The notes beneath the pieces were generated by a model. That model worked only from the letters and a program-made list of their open reading frames with translations. It was not told where the DNA came from and did not search any database. Source: Collinsella sp. (GTDB lineage: Bacteria > Actinomycetota > Coriobacteriia > Coriobacteriales > Coriobacteriaceae). From it: a stretch of DNA of 10,521 nucleotides. The DNA lies in contig JAIHVJ010000101.1 of the NCBI GenBank assembly GCA_022720335.1, forward strand, positions 1-10,521, written 5' to 3'. The translations under genes and the position numbers were made by a program. Positions 5,684 to 10,521 of this stretch are shown here, piece by piece (positions within the stretch are counted from its first letter, which is position 1; each line of letters opens with the position of its first letter).

Positions 5684-7129
5684 TTATCGCTTGTTCCTTT
5701 TAAGAGCCGTTGTAATGGACACTTCGTGTCTATGAAGCTCAAAGCGAAGTATTTTCTGATTAAGTCGATCAAAGGCAATTCGTTTTGAGTTGTCGCATGC
5801 TGTTCGTTTGTAATCAGGGCTAATTACTCCTTTGCAATCTGCGCTTTTAATGCATTGAGTGCACAGCTGAAATGCCCAACATTTTTTACATGAATCGCTG
5901 GTCAGCTTTGAAACATTGATCATCTTTTCAATTTGACCTAAATCAAATCCTGAATCCAATGTACCGATATACATGTCCTTGGTTGTTTCGCTGACCCTTT
6001 CGCAAGGAAGAAGCGCTCCTGCTGTTGTCACAAATAGACGCGTAACTCCTGGCTCGCATGGACCACCGGGTATAGCTTTTGTTGGGATGTTCGAAGGTGC
6101 AAATCGCTTAATGTTTTGGTTGATGCTTGCAAGCGTATATGAAGCGAGCCTATCGCTACAGTTTCCTTTTTCGATCTTGCGCTCGTCCATAATTCTTGCT
6201 TTAAATAAGGCGTAATTCAGTTGACTTGAGAACTTGTCATTGTAGGGGGCGATACGTCCGTTGCGTTCCAAGTAGTTGAATTGAACATCGCAAGCCTCGA
6301 TATCCTTATCATTTATAAAGGAAGAGACTGTTTTATAGATGTTGTTCGTGTCGACTACGGCATTAAAATGAATATATTTGTTGCGTTCAGGATGGTTGTC
6401 TAAAATCATATGAACATTGTCTATAACTGCTTGGTATGAGGACTCACCATTAGCGTAATGCCTAGACTTATCATGGATTTGCTGCGGCCCGTCAAGACTG
6501 ATTAGCAAATAGAATTCATGTCCAGAATCGAAGAAGAATTTAACCATATCTTCAGATAAAAGAGAGCAATTGGTTGTAATTCGAAATGAGATGTGTTTTC
6601 CTTCAAATACCTGTTCTGCATATTGAGTAATTAGCTTAATTTCACTAAATCGAAGGAGAGGTTCTCCTCCATAAAATGCTACGACCGGGTTTGGGTTGTC
6701 AATCGAGTGCATCTTAAAGAATTCGATTGCATGTTTGGCCGTCGAAACAGACATAGAGTTATGACTGTGGGTTCTGTTGTATAAGGAGTTTTCGGAATAG
6801 ATACAGTAATCACATCGGAAGTTGCAAGATTGAGTCAGCTGAAGGGTTATCATCCGTAAATTTCTTTCCAGCTTAACTTTCAAAAGGTCAATTGATGGAT
6901 AAGCGACATCCTGCAATGGCGAATCGCAGCAGTAGCCACATGATTGTAGTAACTGGAATTCTTGGTCTGATTTATAGGAGTCGGGGCAAACTTCGCCTGC
7001 TTGGACTTCTGAGATGTAATTGAAGAGATCTTTGCTTACTGCAAGTATCTCGTTTCGATTGGCATCATAAATGTAGTGGCCCAAGAGGGTCTTTATGGGT
7101 AGAACTAACATCTCTACCGCCTTTTTCAT
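5684..7129 (-). CDS. ccpM: Radical SAM/SPASM Cys-rich peptide maturase, CcpM-like
   Basis: A 481-aa enzyme starting MKKAVEMLVLPIKTLLG. The radical SAM motif is SCNFRCDYC with Cys102, 106 and 109 (CxxxCxxC), followed by the SAM-binding FYGGEPLL (152-159) and SLDGPQQIHDKSR (211-223). The C-terminal SPASM region has Cys358 (GGPCEPG), Cys376 (LPCE), Cys414, 417, 423, 426, 432 and 445, enough for two auxiliary 4Fe-4S clusters. The N-terminal part adds Cys48, 64, 67 and 68 (CGYCC). Length and the segment CIYSENSLYNRTHSHNSMS match my recollection of the 'Cys-rich peptide radical SAM maturase CcpM' family (TIGR04068). SPASM maturases install thioether or carbon-carbon crosslinks on peptides; here the likely substrate is the 59-aa Cys-rich peptide downstream. 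It is first in the operon. The ATG at 7129 has only a weak AGTGGA close by; Met7 is an alternative start. Confidence 0.9.
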   Translation of the reverse strand: MKKAVEMLVLPIKTLLGHYIYDANRNEILAVSKDLFNYISEVQAGEVCPDSYKSDQEFQLLQSCGYCCDSPLQDVAYPSIDLLKVKLERNLRMITLQLTQSCNFRCDYCIYSENSLYNRTHSHNSMSVSTAKHAIEFFKMHSIDNPNPVVAFYGGEPLLRFSEIKLITQYAEQVFEGKHISFRITTNCSLLSEDMVKFFFDSGHEFYLLISLDGPQQIHDKSRHYANGESSYQAVIDNVHMILDNHPERNKYIHFNAVVDTNNIYKTVSSFINDKDIEACDVQFNYLERNGRIAPYNDKFSSQLNYALFKARIMDERKIEKGNCSDRLASYTLASINQNIKRFAPSNIPTKAIPGGPCEPGVTRLFVTTAGALLPCERVSETTKDMYIGTLDSGFDLGQIEKMINVSKLTSDSCKKCWAFQLCTQCIKSADCKGVISPDYKRTACDNSKRIAFDRLNQKILRFELHRHEVSITTALKRNKR

Positions 7130-7163
7130 TCCACTAATGTTATTTTAGTGAACTAAGATGTTT

Positions 7164-7197
7164 ACTATAAGGTAACCATTTATAAACGTATTGTCAA
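7164..7197 (-). promoter_or_regulatory. Possible promoter of the peptide-maturation operon
   Basis: On the minus strand a perfect TTGACA (7197-7192) is followed after 17 bases by TACCTT (7174-7169), which keeps T1, A2 and T6 of the -10 consensus. A better hexamer, TATAGT (7169-7164), is 22 bases from TTGACA and so poorly spaced. Transcription would start about 30 bases before the ATG at 7129. The choice of -10 is uncertain. Confidence 0.4.
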
Positions 7198-7389
7198 ACA
7201 TATATTGCTAAAACAGAAACAATTTATAGACTGAGTGGTCGTATCCTTTGGGCGATTGCTTCTATAATCTAGCCTTCGCTGCTGTCGGGAGGGAAGGTCT
7301 AGGACTCCGTTATCATGTTGAAACGCTTTAACTAATTTGACGTTCTCACGTGTTTTTCGTTTCAAAAGCGTTAGGATGGGACTCATAGC
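7198..7389. other. Intergenic region between the peptide operon and fucO, with one stem-loop
   Basis: No convincing gene is seen here. Composition shifts from AT-rich (left) to GC-rich (right), so the island edge probably lies inside. A stem-loop is possible at 7269-7302: CTAGCCTTC pairs with GAAGG-T-CTAG with one bulge and a 15-base loop. It has no T run. A perfect TATAAT lies just before it on the plus strand (7263-7268) without a good -35. A TTGACG (7337-7342) upstream of fucO has no good partner hexamer. Confidence 0.3.
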
Positions 7390-7412
7390 GTGGGGCGTAA
7401 TGGGTGCCCCGC
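7390..7412 (+). promoter_or_regulatory. Stem-loop in the fucO 5' leader
   Basis: GTGGGGC (7390-7396) pairs with GCCCCGC (7406-7412), seven pairs including one U-G, around a nine-base loop. It ends eight bases before the GGGAGG ribosome site (7420-7425). It could modulate translation or protect the 5' end. No known riboswitch is recognised. Confidence 0.35.
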
Positions 7413-7431
7413 ACACGATGGGAGGCTATCA

Positions 7432-8598
7432 ATGGCTAATCGTTTCGTTCTCAATACCATCTCTTATCATGGTTCCGGCGCCATCAAGGAGATCCCCGGC
7501 GAGCTCCAGCGTCGCGGCTACAAGAAGATTTTCGTCTGCTCCGACCCCGATCTGGTCAAGTTTGGCGTTACCGCCAAGGTGACCGACGAGCTCGACGCTG
7601 CCGGCATCGCTTGGAGCCTCTACTCCGAGATCAAGCCCAACCCCACTATCCAGAACGTCAAGGACGGCGTCGAGGCCTTCAAGGCCGCCGAGGCTGACGC
7701 TATCGTGACTATCGGTGGTGGCTCCTCCATGGACACCGCCAAGGCTATCGGCATCATCATCAACAACCCCGAGTTCGCCGATGTCCGCAGCCTCGAGGGC
7801 GTTGCTCCCACTAAGAACCACGCCGTGTTCACCATCGCTGTGCCGACGACCGCCGGTACCGCTGCTGAGGTGACCATCAACTACGTCATCACCGACCCCG
7901 AGAAGGTCCGCAAGTTCGTGTGCGTCGACACCAACGACGCTCCCGAGGTCGCCGTCGTCGACCCCGACATGATGGCTTCCATGCCCGCCGGCCTGACCGC
8001 TTCCACCGGCATGGACGCACTGACCCACGCCATCGAGGGCTACACCACCAAGGGCGCCTGGGAGCTTTCCGACATGTTCCACTTTGAGGCCATTAAGCTG
8101 ATCAGCGAGAACCTGCGCGACTCCGTCGCCGAGGCCAAGTCCGGCCAGCCCGGCTCCGGCCGTGAGGGCATGGCTCTTGGTCAGTATGTCGCCGGCATGG
8201 GCTTCTCCAATGTTGGCCTGGGCATCGACCACGCCATGGCTCACACCCTGTCCGCTCACTACGACACCCCGCACGGCGTCGCTTGCGCCATGCTGCTGCC
8301 GATCGCCATGGAGTTCAACAAGCCGGTTTGCACTGAGCGCCTGGCCAAGGTTGCCGTCGCCATGGGCGTTGACACCACGGGCATGAGCACCGACGAGGCT
8401 GCCGACGCCGCTATCGCCGCCGTCAAGCAGCTTTCCGCCGACGTGAACATCCCGCACGTCTGCGAGGCCATGAAGGCTGACGAGATCGAGGTCCTGGCCA
8501 AGGACGCCATGGCCGACGCCTGCTTCCCGGGCAACCCGCGCGAGGCGACGCTCGACGACGTCATCGAGCTCTTCAAGAAGATCTGCCCGGCTGCCTAA
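7432..8598 (+). CDS. fucO: Lactaldehyde reductase (iron-containing alcohol dehydrogenase)
   Basis: A 388-aa group III iron-dependent dehydrogenase. FucO reduces L-lactaldehyde to (S)-1,2-propanediol with NADH, at the end of anaerobic fucose or rhamnose breakdown. ATG 7432 is chosen because GGGAGG at 7420-7425 is six bases away and the protein then begins MANRFVLNTISYHGSG, as in E. coli FucO; the frame opens 14 codons earlier without support. The nucleotide-binding GGGSSMDTAK lies at 95-104. Long blocks match FucO: NNPEFADVRSLEG, PTTAGTAAEVTINYVITD, KFVCVD, GMDALTHAIEGY and MALGQYVAGMGFSNVGLG. Metal ligands are Asp195, His199, His267 and His281, matching FucO 196/200/263/277 after a four-residue insertion. 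C-terminal NPREATLDDVIELF also fits. Codon use is strongly biased to C-ending codons, suggesting high expression. No fucose genes are next to it. A general propanediol or alcohol dehydrogenase role is the alternative. Confidence 0.93.
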   Translation: MANRFVLNTISYHGSGAIKEIPGELQRRGYKKIFVCSDPDLVKFGVTAKVTDELDAAGIAWSLYSEIKPNPTIQNVKDGVEAFKAAEADAIVTIGGGSSMDTAKAIGIIINNPEFADVRSLEGVAPTKNHAVFTIAVPTTAGTAAEVTINYVITDPEKVRKFVCVDTNDAPEVAVVDPDMMASMPAGLTASTGMDALTHAIEGYTTKGAWELSDMFHFEAIKLISENLRDSVAEAKSGQPGSGREGMALGQYVAGMGFSNVGLGIDHAMAHTLSAHYDTPHGVACAMLLPIAMEFNKPVCTERLAKVAVAMGVDTTGMSTDEAADAAIAAVKQLSADVNIPHVCEAMKADEIEVLAKDAMADACFPGNPREATLDDVIELFKKICPAA

Positions 8599-8605
8599 CT
8601 TGGTT

Positions 8606-8735
8606 CGGCGGGCCCCTGCCCGTTAGCCCTAGAATCGTCCTCGGACATGTCGGAGGCCCCGCTGCGCACTACGTGCGGCGGGGCCTCCTTCTGTCCTGCG
8701 GAAAGATTCTGAGGCTAACGGGCAGGGGCCCGCCG
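8606..8735. repeat. 130-nt nested inverted repeat after fucO
   Basis: A 23-nt left arm (8606-8628) is the exact reverse complement of 8713-8735; a further six bases pair inside it (AGAATC 8631-8636 with GATTCT 8705-8710). Enclosed is a strong separate hairpin (8652-8688). It begins eight bases after the fucO stop. The long perfect arms around a terminator suggest a palindromic mobile or REP-like element, or a two-step processing/termination structure. Confidence 0.7.
8652..8692 (+). terminator. Intrinsic terminator of fucO, inside the nested palindrome
   Basis: GGAGGCCCCGC (8652-8662) pairs with GCGGGGCCTCC (8678-8688), with further pairing of GCAC and GTGC inside, followed by TTCT. The stem is very stable, but the T tract is short. 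Confidence 0.65.
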
Positions 8736-8854
8736 GCTCGTTATCGTGGCGGGCGCAGTTCTAGGGACCTCAATGGGTCATCTCGCTAGGTAAAAAGATG
8801 GTTCGCGGTGGTATTGTTGCTGTGGGCTCAATTCGATATGAAAGGGTGATTTTG

Positions 8855-9883
8855 GTGTCCAAGATGGATTCTACGCTCTCCTATATTACTGACCAGTTGA
8901 AGGCGCTTACCTCGATTGCTTCGCCTACGGGCTATACCCGTGCGGCTACTGATTATCTGGTGGAGACCCTGCGCGATATGGGGTTTGGGCCTGAGCGTTC
9001 TAATAAGGGTAACGTGCTTGTTGAGCTTGGTGGCGAGGGCGAGCCGCTCGTATTGGCGAGCCATGTCGATACCCTGGGCGCCATGGTGCGCTCCATCAAG
9101 GACAATGGTCGCCTGCGTCCCACGACGCTTGGCGGGCATCAGTGGTCTACGGCCGATGGCGAGAACTGCACCGTTTACACGCGCGATGGCAAAGTCTTTA
9201 CGGGTGTGGTCCTCAACACCGAGCCTTCGGCGCATGTGGCCGATGAGCCGGTCAAGACCATCGAGAAGAACATGGAAATCCTGCTCGACGAGAATGTCGA
9301 CAGCAAGGACGACGTGCTTGAGCTGGGTATTCAGACCGGCGACATCATCGCTATGGATCCTCGCACGACGGTGACGGAGAGCGGCTACATTAAGAGCCGC
9401 TTCCTGGATGACAAGCTATCGGCCGCCATTTTGTTGGGCTTGGCGCGTGCCGTCGCCGCTGGCGAGGTGACGCTTTCGCGTAAGGTTTCGCTGCTCTTTA
9501 CCGTGTACGAGGAGGTGGGCCACGGCGGCGCCTTCGTGCCGGCCGACACGCGCGAGATGATCAGCGTTGACATGGGCTGCGTGGGCGACGACCTAGGCTG
9601 CACCGAGCACATGGTGTCGATCTGCGCCAAGGATTCGGGCGGTCCGTACAACTACGACCTGGTGACGGCGCTGTCCAATATCGCGCGCGAGCTTGAGCTC
9701 GATTACGCTATCGACGTGTATCCGCATTACGGTTCGGACGTCGAAGCCACGCTCTCTGCCGGCTACGACATTCGCCATGGTCTGATCGGCCCCGGCGTGT
9801 ATGCGAGCCACAACTACGAGCGTAGCCACATGGACGGCGTGCGCAACACCTTCGAGCTCGTCCGCGCCTACGTACAGCGCTAG
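8855..9883 (+). CDS. M42-family metallo-aminopeptidase (glutamyl aminopeptidase/FrvX-like)
   Basis: A 342-aa cytosolic peptidase that should trim N-terminal residues from peptides using two metal ions. Family motifs in order: SPTGYTRAATDYL (23-35), ASHVDTLG with His70 and Asp72, SRFLDDKLSAA with the bridging Asp at 185 (or 186), TVYEEVGHGG with catalytic Glu219 and ligand Glu220, SVDMG with Asp239, YGSDV (292-296) and ERSHMDGV with ligand His325. All expected metal and catalytic residues are present. GTG 8855 is preferred because AAAGGG (8841-8846) is eight bases upstream; ATG 8864 (Met4) is also possible, and the longer ATG at 8798 lacks a ribosome site. Length is usual for the family. It stands alone, preceded by the fucO palindrome and followed by a terminator. 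Substrate preference cannot be read from sequence. A role in trimming the island's peptide is not suggested by position or composition. Confidence 0.92.
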   Translation: MSKMDSTLSYITDQLKALTSIASPTGYTRAATDYLVETLRDMGFGPERSNKGNVLVELGGEGEPLVLASHVDTLGAMVRSIKDNGRLRPTTLGGHQWSTADGENCTVYTRDGKVFTGVVLNTEPSAHVADEPVKTIEKNMEILLDENVDSKDDVLELGIQTGDIIAMDPRTTVTESGYIKSRFLDDKLSAAILLGLARAVAAGEVTLSRKVSLLFTVYEEVGHGGAFVPADTREMISVDMGCVGDDLGCTEHMVSICAKDSGGPYNYDLVTALSNIARELELDYAIDVYPHYGSDVEATLSAGYDIRHGLIGPGVYASHNYERSHMDGVRNTFELVRAYVQR

Positions 9884-9891
9884 CGATGCAG

Positions 9892-9935
9892 CGGCCTCGG
9901 CTGATACGGCAGTACCGACCGAGGCCGTCCTCTCT
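9892..9935 (+). terminator. Terminator of the M42 peptidase gene
   Basis: CGGCCTCGG (9892-9900) and CCGAGGCCG (9919-9927) pair perfectly around an 18-base loop and are followed by the T-rich TCCTCTCT. It begins eight bases after the stop codon. Confidence 0.6.
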
Positions 9936-9938
9936 AAG

Positions 9939-10001
9939 TTGCGGTGAAATAGGGACTGTTTGGCGGTTTTAAACGCTTAAACAGTCCCTATTTCACCGCA
10001 A
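9939..10001. repeat. 63-nt near-perfect palindrome between convergent genes
   Basis: The 23-nt arm at 9939-9961 is the exact reverse complement of 9979-10001. The 17-base centre holds a nested GCG...CGC pairing (9963-9965 with 9974-9976) around a GTTT.AAAC core. It lies between the convergent M42 gene and mnmA, 19 bases from the mnmA stop. In RNA it would be a long hairpin on either strand, so it could act in termination or mRNA 3'-end protection. The core GGGACTGTTT/AAACAGTCCC looks like a dispersed palindromic repeat type, but the copy number cannot be judged here. Confidence 0.75.
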
Positions 10002-10019
10002 TTTATGAAGGGGATGGGG

Positions 10020-10521
10020 CTACTTAAGTGCGCCGGTCACCGTGCCGCCGCCGAGGACGATGTCGCCGTGGTAGACTACAACGGCCTGGCCGGGGGCGAT
10101 GGCTCGCTGCGGCTCGTCAAAAGTCAGCAGCATTTGCCCGTCTTCGCCGCGCGTAAGGGTCGCTGCTTGGTCTTTCTGACGGTAACGGTACTTGGCGCCC
10201 ACGCGAATGCCGCCGGCATCGAGTTCTGCCTCCATGCGGTCGGCAGGGGCGCTCCAGATCCAGTCGTCGGCCGTGAGTGCTGTGGCCGTTAGGTCCTCGG
10301 CCTCGCCCAGATGCACGGTGTTGTTGGCGGCATCGACGCCCGTCACATACACGGGATGCGCCATCGCGACGCCCAAGCCCTTGCGCTGGCCGATGGTATA
10401 GCGCAACGCGCCGTTATGGCGTCCGACCACGCTGCCGTCGCGCCACACAATGTCGCCCGGTGCAGCGGGATGTCCGCAGCGGCGCTCGATATAGCCCGCG
10501 TAGTCACCGTCTGGAATAAAG
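10020..10521 (-). CDS. mnmA: tRNA-specific 2-thiouridylase MnmA, C-terminal part
   Basis: The minus strand is open from the right window edge to TAG at 10020-10022, giving the last 166 residues. MnmA adds sulfur to C2 of uridine 34 in Lys, Glu and Gln tRNAs, using ATP and a relayed persulfide. The visible part starts FIPDGDYAGYIERRCGHPAA, which in MnmA directly follows the catalytic GIC cysteine, so the ATP pyrophosphatase domain and both catalytic cysteines lie outside the window. The hallmark RYTIGQRKGLGV is present, followed by the beta-barrel tail (VYVTGVDAANNTVHLGEAEDL, KYRYRQKDQAATL, FDEPQRAIAPGQAVVVYHGD) ending GGGTVTGALK. The family call is very secure. The gene converges on the M42 peptidase gene across a palindrome. 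Confidence 0.95.
   Translation of the reverse strand, partial: FIPDGDYAGYIERRCGHPAAPGDIVWRDGSVVGRHNGALRYTIGQRKGLGVAMAHPVYVTGVDAANNTVHLGEAEDLTATALTADDWIWSAPADRMEAELDAGGIRVGAKYRYRQKDQAATLTRGEDGQMLLTFDEPQRAIAPGQAVVVYHGDIVLGGGTVTGALK

Noticed and set aside
7180..7386. 68-aa minus-strand ORF ending INCFCFSNIC..., considered as a second Cys-rich precursor upstream of the maturase
   Set aside because: No ribosome site, only three cysteines near the C-terminus, no resemblance to the clear precursor, and its end overlaps the best operon promoter candidate.
7429..8457. 342-codon minus-strand open frame
   Set aside because: Antisense to fucO, with the low-complexity Gly/Val/Asp/His pattern caused by biased codon use in the real gene.
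8798..8854. N-terminal extension of the M42 peptidase
   Set aside because: No ribosome site at ATG 8798; AAAGGG before GTG 8855 gives the usual family N-terminus.
1..10521. tRNA, rRNA, CRISPR array, insertion sequence or prophage
   Set aside because: Both strands were read for these; no cloverleaf, regular repeat-spacer series, transposase or integrase was found.

Overview
The window looks like chromosome of a high-GC, anaerobic gut actinobacterium, most likely a Collinsella-type member of the Coriobacteriia. This is inferred from the protein families and the style of the intergenic palindromes; no marker gene settles it. The outer parts are GC-rich housekeeping DNA. The middle (about 2.1-7.3 kb) is visibly AT-richer, with many ATA, TTA and AGA/AGG codons, and looks acquired.

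Left flank (1-2080): the N-terminal part of a YgiQ-family radical SAM protein on the minus strand, running off the window just before its cysteine motif. Divergent from it is a complete YoaK/DUF1275 membrane protein on the plus strand. A 35-nt palindrome lies between them, and a terminator follows the DUF1275 gene.

Central island (2100-7200): a ribosomal natural-product (RiPP) locus. On the minus strand, five tightly packed or overlapping genes run from 7129 to 3845: (1) a radical SAM/SPASM maturase resembling the Cys-rich-peptide maturase CcpM; (2) a 337-aa protein resembling the TIGR04066 peptide maturation family; (3) a 104-aa acyl-carrier-related protein (TIGR04069-like); (4) a 59-aa cysteine-rich peptide, the probable precursor, with Cys spacing CxCxxCxCxxC; and (5) a 123-aa protein I do not recognise. 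Converging from the left is a 534-aa ABC exporter (permease fused to ATPase). The likely scheme is that the peptide is made from the same transcript as its maturases, modified at or around its cysteines by the radical SAM enzyme with help from the TIGR04066-like and carrier-like proteins, and exported by the ABC protein. The precursor overlaps both neighbours and is short enough to be missed by ordinary gene calling.

Right flank (7430-10521): a FucO-type lactaldehyde reductase, an M42-family metallo-aminopeptidase, and on the opposite strand the C-terminal part of the tRNA thiouridylase MnmA. A 130-nt nested palindrome with an inner terminator follows fucO. A 63-nt near-perfect palindrome separates the convergent M42 and mnmA genes. 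No tRNA, rRNA, CRISPR array or transposase was seen.
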